A stretch of 8,786 bases of DNA from positions 1-8,786 of the forward strand of contig WFYK01000093.1 in the NCBI GenBank assembly GCA_015490105.1, read 5' to 3'. Made by a program: the position numbers and the translations under genes. Origin of the DNA: Aquificaceae bacterium (lineage in GTDB: Bacteria > Aquificota > Aquificia > Aquificales > Aquificaceae). Shown here one piece after another: positions 1-5,447 of this stretch (within the stretch, counting starts at the first letter, position 1; every line of letters starts with the position of its first letter). The notes under the pieces were generated by a model, which worked only from the letters and a program-made list of their open reading frames with translations, had not been told where the DNA came from and searched no databases.

Positions 1-153
1 GCGTCGGACTTTCATAACTATTACAACCATTATCGGGTTCTTGGCAGTGAGGAAAGTATAATGAGAGCACGCCTCTCTCTTTTGAAAGGTGTGAGGGAGG
101 TTATAAGGTTAGGGTTAAAATTAATGGGGGTGTCCGCACCGGATCGCATGTAG
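1..153 (+). CDS. argS: Arginyl-tRNA synthetase, C-terminal fragment
   Basis: Frame 1 is open from the window edge to a TAG at 151-153 and encodes the last 50 residues of a protein whose start lies outside the window. The fragment begins ASDFHNYYNHYRVLG and ends GLKLMGVSAPDRM. Both are typical of the C-terminal DALR-type anticodon-binding domain of class I arginyl-tRNA synthetase, where the terminal GVSAPxRM is highly recognisable. The enzyme charges tRNA-Arg with arginine in the cytoplasm. The stop codon overlaps the Shine-Dalgarno sequence of the next gene (AGGGGAGG at 152-159), which suggests co-transcription and possibly coupled translation with the SPOR gene 12 bp downstream. The catalytic HIGH and KMSKS motifs would lie upstream and cannot be checked. 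The identification rests on the tail alone, but that tail is characteristic. Confidence 0.9.
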   Translation, partial: ASDFHNYYNHYRVLGSEESIMRARLSLLKGVREVIRLGLKLMGVSAPDRM

Positions 154-159
154 GGGAGG
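152..159 (+). promoter_or_regulatory. Shine-Dalgarno site overlapping the argS stop codon
   Basis: AGGGGAGG lies 6 nt before the ATG at 166 and shares bases with the argS TAG stop (151-153). This site supports the choice of 166 as the start of the SPOR gene. A ribosome finishing argS would cover it, so re-initiation or coupling is likely. Confidence 0.75.
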
Positions 160-165
160 TTAGGA

Positions 166-807
166 ATGGCTCAAAAACATAGACTCGTCTTACTTCTGGG
201 GATTCTCGTTTCTTTGGCTTTCTTTTATTTCGGAGTGAAAACTTGGGTTGAATCTCAACAGCAGGTAACACCGCCTCCCGCGGTAAGAACAAAACCGCCC
301 GTTGAGATAAAAGCTCCTTCCGAGGTAGTAAAGCCCGAAGAACCTAAACCTCAAATCCAGAAACCCCAAAAAGTAGCAAAGAAGGAGGAAAAACCAAAAC
401 CCCAAGTCCAGCCACAGCCTCAAACTTCTACAAAAGAACAAAGAAAATCTAAAGCCGAAACTTCAGCCCAGCCTAAACCTCAAGCTCAGCAAAAGGCCAT
501 CCAAAAACCCGAAAAGGTAGAAACCGTCTCCAAGGCAAAATCTGAACCCGAACCTAAGCCTAAACCCAAACCAACTAAAAGGGAAAAGGTAGAAAACCTG
601 AAGGAATTTACCCTGCAAGTGGGTGCTTTCAAAAACAAGATGAACGCCATGAAGACTTTAAACAAAGCCACCTCACTCGGGTTTAACGCCAAGGTGGTAA
701 AGGATGGAGAACTCTACAAGGTTAGGGTGAGCGTAAAGGCTAAGAAACTAACCGAAGCCTTAAAAAAGGTAAGAGCTCACTTTAAGGATGCCTTCTTAGT
801 TAGATGA
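166..807 (+). CDS. Membrane-anchored SPOR-domain protein
   Basis: A 213-residue protein. Residues about 6-24 form one hydrophobic segment after a short basic N-terminus, consistent with an uncleaved signal anchor that puts the rest in the periplasm. Residues about 30-145 are a low-complexity Pro/Lys/Gln/Glu linker with KPKPKP-like stretches. Residues about 146-213 form a SPOR domain (FTLQVGAFKN, then GFNAKVVKDGELYKVRVS). SPOR domains are known to bind glycan strands stripped of stem peptides, typically at the division septum, as in FtsN and DedD. The layout of TM, long linker and terminal SPOR is that of FtsN/DedD-like proteins, but no FtsN-specific essential helix can be recognised, so the name FtsN is not assigned. 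The stop TGA overlaps the next start as ATGA, so the two SPOR genes are probably translated together. The linker superficially resembles that of TonB, but no TonB C-terminal domain is present. Confidence 0.85.
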   Translation: MAQKHRLVLLLGILVSLAFFYFGVKTWVESQQQVTPPPAVRTKPPVEIKAPSEVVKPEEPKPQIQKPQKVAKKEEKPKPQVQPQPQTSTKEQRKSKAETSAQPKPQAQQKAIQKPEKVETVSKAKSEPEPKPKPKPTKREKVENLKEFTLQVGAFKNKMNAMKTLNKATSLGFNAKVVKDGELYKVRVSVKAKKLTEALKKVRAHFKDAFLVR

Positions 808-1871
808 AACCCCTTTTTATAGTTCTTTTTCTCTCTTTCATAATAGGTTGCTCTTCTAAAACCGCGAAAGAGAAGGAGCAAGAGTGGAGGTATTACTACG
901 ATCTTGGAATGTCCGCTTACTACGCTAAAAACTTTTCCGAAGCCATAGCTAGTCTAAACAGAGCTTTGAAAGTAGCTCCTGAAGAACCTCAAATATACAA
1001 CGCTTTAGGGCTCGCTTATACGGAAGTAGAAGAATACGATAAGGCGGAGAGATCCTTTAAAAAAGCCCTGGAGCTTAAAAAAGATTATTCGGAAGCTTGG
1101 ATGAACTTGGGAGTAATGTATTTTAAGACTAAGCATTTCGGCAAAGCCATAGAGGCTCTTCGCAAGGCCGTAGAAGACGATCTGTTCGATAAAAAGCACA
1201 TAGCTTACTATTACCTTGCCAAGGTCTATCGCGAATTAGGAGACGAGGAAAAGTATATAAACAGCCTTAAGAAGGCAGCTTCTTACAACCCACTCTTCAT
1301 AGAAGCCCAGATAGAACTCGGTGAGGCCTACATGGAAAGAGGCGATTTTAAAGAAGCGGAAAAACTCTACCTCTCCCTTCTTTCTAATAACTTCGAGACA
1401 CCGACCATATTTCTTAACTTGGCGAAAGTCTACTACGAGCTTGGGAACTTTGAAAAAGCAAAGGAAGCTATAAAGAGGGTTCTCGAAGATGCCCAAAGCA
1501 CGAACGCTCAAAAGCGACAAGCCTACGATCTTTTGAGCAAGATACTTATAAAAGAACAAGAAAAGCTCTTTTCCCAAGTCAAACCCACTCCTCCCGAATC
1601 AGGCGGAGGAGCTACCGTGGTGATTAAAGAAAAACCGAAAGTTCTCTACGGAATCCAGATAGCTGCCTTCTCGTCGATAGACAGGGCAAACGTTCTAATA
1701 GAAAAACTACAAAATAAGGGACTAAGTGACCTCAAGGTCGTTGAAGAGGAAGGTATATACAAGGTAATTTACGGGGAATTTGCTTCCAGAGAAGAAGCCA
1801 AGGAAGAACTCGAAAGACTTAAAGACCTCCACATATACGGGTTTATCGTCGAGCTAAAAGGGGATAGCTAA
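804..1871 (+). CDS. TPR-repeat lipoprotein with C-terminal SPOR domain
   Basis: A 355-residue protein. The first 16 residues are a lipoprotein signal with a hydrophobic core and lipobox IIGC, so Cys16 is the probable lipidated residue. Residues about 28-235 hold about six tetratricopeptide repeats, with motifs such as YNALGLAYTEVEEYDKAERS and AWMNLGVMYFKTKHFGKAIE. From about residue 278 to the end lies a SPOR domain (YGIQIAAFSS, then GIYKVIYGEFASREEAKEEL), joined by a Pro/Gly-rich hinge. TPR lipoproteins of this kind act as scaffolds at the cell envelope, and the SPOR domain suggests peptidoglycan binding near the septum. There is no Shine-Dalgarno sequence before the ATG; the 4-bp ATGA overlap implies translational coupling with the SPOR gene upstream. 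The TPR part resembles PilF/PilW-type pilotins, but no pilus gene is nearby and the SPOR tail is not typical of them. The TAA abuts the 3' end of the tRNA-Leu gene on the other strand. Confidence 0.85.
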   Translation: MKPLFIVLFLSFIIGCSSKTAKEKEQEWRYYYDLGMSAYYAKNFSEAIASLNRALKVAPEEPQIYNALGLAYTEVEEYDKAERSFKKALELKKDYSEAWMNLGVMYFKTKHFGKAIEALRKAVEDDLFDKKHIAYYYLAKVYRELGDEEKYINSLKKAASYNPLFIEAQIELGEAYMERGDFKEAEKLYLSLLSNNFETPTIFLNLAKVYYELGNFEKAKEAIKRVLEDAQSTNAQKRQAYDLLSKILIKEQEKLFSQVKPTPPESGGGATVVIKEKPKVLYGIQIAAFSSIDRANVLIEKLQNKGLSDLKVVEEEGIYKVIYGEFASREEAKEELERLKDLHIYGFIVELKGDS

Positions 1872-1955
1872 TGCCGGAGGCGGGAGTCGAACCCGCACGC
1901 CCTTGCGGGCAGAGGATTTTGAATCCCCCGCGTCTGCCAGTTCCGCCACTCCGGC
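1872..1955 (-). tRNA. tRNA-Leu(CAA)
   Basis: The minus strand folds into a complete class II tRNA. It has a 7-bp acceptor stem (GCCGGAG with CTCCGGC) and the leucine-type D-arm GCGGAACTGGCAGACGC. The anticodon loop is TTCAAAA with anticodon CAA on a 5-bp stem that includes one G-T pair. The long variable arm GCCC-GCAA-GGGC carries a stable tetraloop, and the T-arm is GCGGG-TTCGACT-CCCGC. The discriminator base is A, as expected for tRNA-Leu. The 3' CCA is not encoded (the next bases are TTA), so it must be added after transcription. Aquifex is known to split this job between separate CC-adding and A-adding enzymes. The gene starts 14 bp after the ntrC4 stop and probably has its own promoter at 1964-1992. 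It decodes UUG codons. Confidence 0.97.
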
Positions 1956-1963
1956 TAATGGAT

Positions 1964-1992
1964 ATTATATTACCGCCCGCTTCTGATCTCTA
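1964..1992 (-). promoter_or_regulatory. Probable sigma70-type promoter of tRNA-Leu
   Basis: On the minus strand, TAGAGA (1992-1987, 4 of 6 matches to TTGACA) is followed after exactly 17 nt by a perfect TATAAT (1969-1964). The -35 lies inside the last codons of ntrC4 and the -10 begins right after its TAA stop. Only 8 nt separate TATAAT from the first base of the tRNA, so a normal start point would fall at or within a base or two of the mature 5' end. Read-through from ntrC4 could still contribute. Confidence 0.65.
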
Positions 1993-3313
1993 TCCCGTAG
2001 GCCTTTATCTTCCTGTATAGATTGGAAAGATCCAAGCCTATGCTTCGGGCTACTTTTTTAAGATCGTAGTCAAACTCCCTGAGCTTTTGTTCTATGAAGA
2101 TCTTTTCAAATTCCCTCTTTGCGGTTTTAAGGTCGTCCATTTCCAAAAGTCGCGACAGGTCTCTGTAAGCTCTCACCGAACCTAAACTTAGGTGATCCGG
2201 TTTTATCTTTTCTCCGTCGCATAGAATAACGAGTCTCTCCATTAGGTTCTTAAGTTCCCTAACGTTTCCCTTCCACCTGTGGTTTAAAAGAAGTTCCTTT
2301 ACTTCGTCTGAAAGTTCCATGCAGTCTTTTCCGTATTCTCTTGCAAACTTCTTAAGAAAATACTCCGCCAAGAGGATCACATCTTCACCCCTTTCCCTAA
2401 GAGGAGGAAGTTCCAAGGTGAAAACCGAGATGCGGTAGTAAAGATCCTCTCTGAAGTTACCCTTTTCCACCTCCTTACGTATGTCCTTGTTGCTGGCGGA
2501 CAGGATTCTTACATCCACTTCTATCTTTTGGGTGCCTCCGAGGCGTGTAAAGCTCCCTGTTTCTATTACCCTTAAAAGTTTCGCTTGAGATCTAATATCC
2601 AGATCTCCTATTTCATCCAAGAACAGCGTTCCCCTGTCCGCTATCTCAAACTTACCCTTCTTTCTGCTTACCGCACCGGTAAAGGCTCCCCTCTCATGGC
2701 CAAACAGCTCGGATTCCACGAGATCAGAGGGAATGGAGGCACAGTTAATGTCCACAAAGTTTCCTTTTCTGCCCGAGTATTTGTGTATAAGCCTTGCAAC
2801 GAGCTCCTTTCCAGTTCCGCTCTCTCCTAAGATAAGCACCGGAGCTTTACTCTTTGCTATCTTGGGAATCAGCCGTTTGATCTCGAGAATTTTAGGTGAG
2901 TTTCCTATAAGTTCCTCTTGCTCTTCCTCAACGAAGGAGGTTCTTCTGAGAACATCCTCGCAAGCGTGCTTTACAGTAAGGACAAGCCTTTCCACGGAGA
3001 AGGGTTTTTCAATAAAGTCGAAGGCTCCTCTCTTTAGAGCCTTGACCGCGGTTTCTACACTTCCGTGGCCGGTAATTATAACTATGTTGCTTTCCGGAGA
3101 AAGATCTTTGAGTGTAGTTATAAAGTCAACGCCGTCGCCGTCAGGCATCCAAACGTCGAGCAACACAAGGTGGAAAAATTCTGCGCTTAGTTTATCTTTA
3201 GCCTCTTTTAAGGTAGAAGCGGTGTCTACCTTGTAGCCCTCTTCAGAAAGTATCTCCGATACGGAGACCCTTATCCCCTCCTCGTCATCTACAACGAGAA
3301 CCTTTGCTCCCAT
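1970..3313 (-). CDS. ntrC4: Sigma54-dependent response regulator NtrC4
   Basis: A 447-residue NtrC-family transcription activator. Residues 1-120 form a receiver domain with acidic pocket D9/D10, phosphorylated Asp53 (LLDVWMPDGDG), Thr81 and Lys103. Residues about 135-370 form the AAA+ sigma54-interaction domain, with Walker A GESGTGKE (163-170), the sigma54-contacting GAFTGA loop (209-214), Walker B LFLDE (D233, E234) and the arginine-finger region FREDLYYR. The last ~50 residues contain a Fis-type helix-turn-helix (LKKVARSIGLDLSNLYRKIK). Once phosphorylated, such proteins form rings that use ATP to open sigma54 promoters. The sequence closely resembles A. aeolicus NtrC4 as I remember it, including VWMPDGDGV and the IPKIAKSKAPVLI segment. 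The target genes and partner kinase are unknown; no histidine kinase is in the window. No Shine-Dalgarno sequence precedes the ATG, and a TATCAT box lies 7 nt upstream, so the message may be leaderless. Confidence 0.93.
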   Translation of the reverse strand: MGAKVLVVDDEEGIRVSVSEILSEEGYKVDTASTLKEAKDKLSAEFFHLVLLDVWMPDGDGVDFITTLKDLSPESNIVIITGHGSVETAVKALKRGAFDFIEKPFSVERLVLTVKHACEDVLRRTSFVEEEQEELIGNSPKILEIKRLIPKIAKSKAPVLILGESGTGKELVARLIHKYSGRKGNFVDINCASIPSDLVESELFGHERGAFTGAVSRKKGKFEIADRGTLFLDEIGDLDIRSQAKLLRVIETGSFTRLGGTQKIEVDVRILSASNKDIRKEVEKGNFREDLYYRISVFTLELPPLRERGEDVILLAEYFLKKFAREYGKDCMELSDEVKELLLNHRWKGNVRELKNLMERLVILCDGEKIKPDHLSLGSVRAYRDLSRLLEMDDLKTAKREFEKIFIEQKLREFDYDLKKVARSIGLDLSNLYRKIKAYGIEIRSGR

Positions 3314-3337
3314 GTGAAATATGATATTCTGAGAGGT
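3314..3337. promoter_or_regulatory. Divergent ntrC4/aspC spacer with shared palindromic -10-like box
   Basis: Only 24 bp separate the preferred starts of ntrC4 (minus) and aspC (plus). In the middle is the perfect odd palindrome AATAT-G-ATATT (3318-3328). It reads as TATGAT on plus and TATCAT on minus, so either strand could use it as a -10 element. On the minus strand the box is 7 nt from the ntrC4 ATG. Neither strand has a convincing -35 at 17 nt. It could instead be a small operator. Confidence 0.4.
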
Positions 3338-4513
3338 ATGTTAGCCAGAAGGGTTTTAGAACTGAAACCCTCAGCAACCCTAACTATAACTGCAAAAGCC
3401 AAGGAGCTCAGATCCAAAGGTATAAACGTTATCGGCTTCGGTGCAGGAGAGCCCGACTTTGACACACCCGACTTCATAAAGGAGGCCTGCTACAGAGCTC
3501 TAAAGGAAGGCAAGACTAAATACGCACCCTCCGCAGGGATCCCGGAACTCAGAGAAGCCATAGCGGAAAAGCTATTTAGAGAGAACTCCTTAAATTACAG
3601 TCCTTCGGAGATCGTCATATCGTCCGGGGCAAAGATGATCCTGTTTTTGATCCTCATGGCGGTTTTAAACGAAGGGGAAGAGGTTATAGTTCTTTCCCCT
3701 TTTTGGGTCACCTACCCGGAGCAGATAAGGATATTGGGAGGGATCCCTAAGGTTGTAAAACTCCCAGAAGAGACCGGCTTCGTGCCGGATCCGGATGCGA
3801 TAAAAGAAGCTATTACTGAAAAGACAAAGCTTATCATACTCAACTATCCGAACAACCCTACAGGAGCACTTTACGGAAGGGAAGTTCTTGAAAAGATAGC
3901 TGAGATCTGTTTAGAGAAAAATCTGCTTGTCATATCTGATGAGTGCTACGAGTCCTTCGTGTATGAGGGAGACTTTGTAAGCTTTGCTTCCTTAGACGAA
4001 AAGCTAAAGGATATAACCTTTACGGTTAACGCCTTTTCAAAAACCTTTTCCATGACAGGTTGGAGGGTCGGCTACGTAGCTTGTCCGGAACGCTACGCTA
4101 AAGTTATAGCAAACCTAAACAGCCAAACGGTCTCTAACGTAACTACCTTTGCCCAATACGGTGCTCTGGAAGCCCTTAAGAATCCCGCGGGTAAGGAATT
4201 CGTAAATCGGATGAAAGCGGAATTTAAAAAGAGAAGGGACACCGCCTTCGATCTTCTACGATCGATAGATCACGTTAGCGTGGTAAAACCTCAGGGAGCT
4301 TTCTACATTTTCCCTAACTTCTCTTACTACTCGGAGAAGGTAGGAGGGGATGTGGAACTTGCGAAGATACTTTTAGATGAAGGAAAGGTCGCCTGCGTTC
4401 CGGGTTCGCCCTTCGGTGCGGAAGGATACATGAGGCTGTCTTACGCTACTTCTATGGAAAATGTAAGGGAAGGTATAGAGAGGATAGGAGAGGTTTTAAG
4501 TAAATTAGGTTGA
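3338..4513 (+). CDS. aspC: Aspartate aminotransferase (class I, PLP-dependent)
   Basis: A 391-residue fold-type I aminotransferase of the Ib aspartate aminotransferase group. It interconverts aspartate and 2-oxoglutarate with oxaloacetate and glutamate in the cytoplasm. Visible landmarks are FGAGEPDFDTP (34-44), the KYAPSAGIPELREAI segment (61-75), NYPNNPTGA (169-177) with the PLP-contacting Asn, SDECYE (200-205), and the Schiff-base lysine K235 in SKTFSMTGWRVGY. A C-terminal RLSYA carries the carboxylate-binding Arg. I start the gene at ATG 3338 because MLARRVLELKPSATLTITAKAKEL aligns with the usual N-terminus of the family and GAGAGG precedes it closely. An in-frame GTG at 3314 would add eight residues that do not look like the family and touches the ntrC4 start. 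The gene is divergent from ntrC4 and ends at a hairpin terminator. Broad-specificity relatives also accept aromatic substrates or prephenate, so the substrate range is not fixed by sequence. Confidence 0.92.
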   Translation: MLARRVLELKPSATLTITAKAKELRSKGINVIGFGAGEPDFDTPDFIKEACYRALKEGKTKYAPSAGIPELREAIAEKLFRENSLNYSPSEIVISSGAKMILFLILMAVLNEGEEVIVLSPFWVTYPEQIRILGGIPKVVKLPEETGFVPDPDAIKEAITEKTKLIILNYPNNPTGALYGREVLEKIAEICLEKNLLVISDECYESFVYEGDFVSFASLDEKLKDITFTVNAFSKTFSMTGWRVGYVACPERYAKVIANLNSQTVSNVTTFAQYGALEALKNPAGKEFVNRMKAEFKKRRDTAFDLLRSIDHVSVVKPQGAFYIFPNFSYYSEKVGGDVELAKILLDEGKVACVPGSPFGAEGYMRLSYATSMENVREGIERIGEVLSKLG

Positions 4514-4532
4514 AGGGGGCGTGAAGCCCCCT
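4514..4532. terminator. Bidirectional hairpin terminator between aspC and lbpA
   Basis: The inverted repeat AGGGGGC-GTGAA-GCCCCCT gives a 7-bp, almost all-GC stem with a 5-nt loop. It starts one base after the aspC TGA and lies 6 bp beyond the lbpA stop. It is followed by AT-rich sequence on plus (ATTAAATTA) but has no long T-run on either side. Its place between two convergent genes makes a shared terminator the natural reading. Confidence 0.75.
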
Positions 4533-4538
4533 ATTAAA

Positions 4539-4985
4539 TTATCCACACTTGACACCTTTTTCCTCAGCTACCTTCTTAAGGGCTTCTACAGCTTCGGGTC
4601 CCTTAAGCAACTGATTGACTTCGTCGGGGTTGGTGGGCTTGAGCTTGACGATCCAGCCTTTGCCGTAAGGATCGTCGTTTACGAGGGCAGGGTTGGCCTT
4701 GAGCTCTTCGTTGATCTCAACGATCTCTCCCTCGAAGGGTGCGGGAACGGGTCCGACCCACTTTCCGCTTTCGATGGTAGCGACACTCTTGCCTTTCTTG
4801 ACGGTTTTGCCTACCTTTTTAGGTGTGTAGGCAACGAGCCTACCTGCCATGGCGGCAGCGATAGAGGTGAGACCTACCGTGTAGGTCCCGTCGCCGTTGT
4901 CTCTTGCCCAAGTAAAGGCGTTAGCTTCGGGATCAACGTGATAAAGAAGGTCCTCAGGGACCTGACATCCGTTTACCTCAGCCAT
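4539..4985 (-). CDS. lbpA: Lipoate-binding protein LbpA (GcvH-like)
   Basis: A 148-residue single-domain lipoyl protein of the GcvH fold. The lipoylation site is Lys75 in IESGKWVGPVPAPFEGEI, the hairpin turn that carries lipoate; downstream are NEELKANPALVND and a family-like GKGWIVKLKP. In the glycine cleavage system such a protein carries aminomethyl groups. Here no gcvP or gcvT is present, and the gene is last in an sHdr operon, which is the established setting of LbpA, the lipoate protein required for sHdr-dependent sulfur oxidation. It has Cys7 and a penultimate Cys147, both away from the lipoyl site. A strong ribosome site GGGAGGT (4991-4997) lies 5 nt before the ATG. It is separated from dsrE by 44 bp, the largest gap in the operon, which holds a possible extra promoter. 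The lipoylation enzymes are not in the window. Confidence 0.9.
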   Translation of the reverse strand: MAEVNGCQVPEDLLYHVDPEANAFTWARDNGDGTYTVGLTSIAAAMAGRLVAYTPKKVGKTVKKGKSVATIESGKWVGPVPAPFEGEIVEINEELKANPALVNDDPYGKGWIVKLKPTNPDEVNQLLKGPEAVEALKKVAEEKGVKCG

Positions 4986-5016
4986 TTTGCACCTCCCGTT
5001 TGGTAATTTTCGATTT

Positions 5017-5022
5017 ATTGTA
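5017..5022 (-). promoter_or_regulatory. Possible internal -10 element upstream of lbpA
   Basis: TACAAT on the minus strand (5 of 6 matches to TATAAT) lies in the only sizeable gap of the operon and would give a leader of about 25 nt containing the strong lbpA ribosome site. No good -35 is seen at 17 nt, so this is a weak candidate. AT-rich intergenic sequence can produce such boxes by chance. Confidence 0.3.
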
Positions 5023-5029
5023 TCTCAAT

Positions 5030-5437
5030 TCAAAAAACGATAACCTTGTCAGCTTCCATAGCTCTTATGGCGAACTCACTTGCGGGAACTATCCCGTCAA
5101 GTTCTGGTATGAGATCCTCTTCGGTTAACCCCAAAGAGTCTATGGCCTGCTTACAGGAGTAGAACTTTACACCGGCAAGTTTAGCGTCTTTCATAAAGTC
5201 GTAAACGCTTTTGGGTTTCTGCCCGTTTCTGGGAGCACAGTTGCCGTCTATAGCGGGACATATCTTTTCCGCTATGCCTTTGCGGATCAGGTTCGTTCCG
5301 TCCATGTTGAAGAATATTTCTACATCCGCGTCGTTGGCTGCCATAAGAGCTGCAATGTAAAAGGGCGAGGCACACCGCCACGGTGTCCTCGGCCCGCTGG
5401 TCATAAGGATCACTATCTTCTTTTCTTCCTCCAACAT
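5030..5437 (-). CDS. dsrE: DsrE-family sulfur carrier protein of the sHdr operon
   Basis: A 135-residue protein of the DsrE/DsrF-like fold. The strand-rich start KKIVILMTSGP, the AALMAANDADVEIFFNMDGTNLI segment and the YSCKQAIDSLGL loop are typical. Cys95 in YSCKQA is at the usual position of the persulfide-carrying cysteine. Three more cysteines (22, 60, 67) are present, with C60 and C67 in a short CPAIDGNC loop. DsrE3A-type proteins in sHdr operons are known to carry sulfane sulfur to the oxidation machinery, and the location between hdrB and lbpA supports this subtype, although a phylogeny would be needed to fix it. I start at ATG 5437, preceded by GAGG at about 8 nt. An in-frame TTG at 5455 would add six residues and overlap hdrB by 8 bp. 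There is no signal peptide, so it acts in the cytoplasm. Confidence 0.85.
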   Translation of the reverse strand: MLEEEKKIVILMTSGPRTPWRCASPFYIAALMAANDADVEIFFNMDGTNLIRKGIAEKICPAIDGNCAPRNGQKPKSVYDFMKDAKLAGVKFYSCKQAIDSLGLTEEDLIPELDGIVPASEFAIRAMEADKVIVF

Positions 5438-5447
5438 GGCCCCGCCC

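Noticed and set aside
400..600. DNA repeats built on CCTAAACC-like units
   Set aside because: The similar short units come from repeated Pro-Lys codons in the linker of the SPOR protein; they are not regularly spaced and need no separate explanation.
166..807. TonB-like protein
   Set aside because: The TM plus Pro/Lys linker looks similar, but the C-terminus is a clear SPOR domain and not the TonB fold.
3314..3337. GTG at 3314 as the aspC start
   Set aside because: It adds eight residues that do not fit the family, has no ribosome site and directly abuts the ntrC4 ATG; ATG 3338 fits the conserved N-terminus.
4539..4985. GcvH of the glycine cleavage system
   Set aside because: No gcvP, gcvT or lipoamide dehydrogenase gene is nearby, while five sHdr-linked genes are directly upstream, so LbpA is the better reading.
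4521..5006. Plus-strand open frame of 161 codons
   Set aside because: It lies fully opposite lbpA, which has a clear lipoyl motif, ribosome site and operon context. The plus-strand translation has no recognisable domain and starts inside the terminator hairpin.
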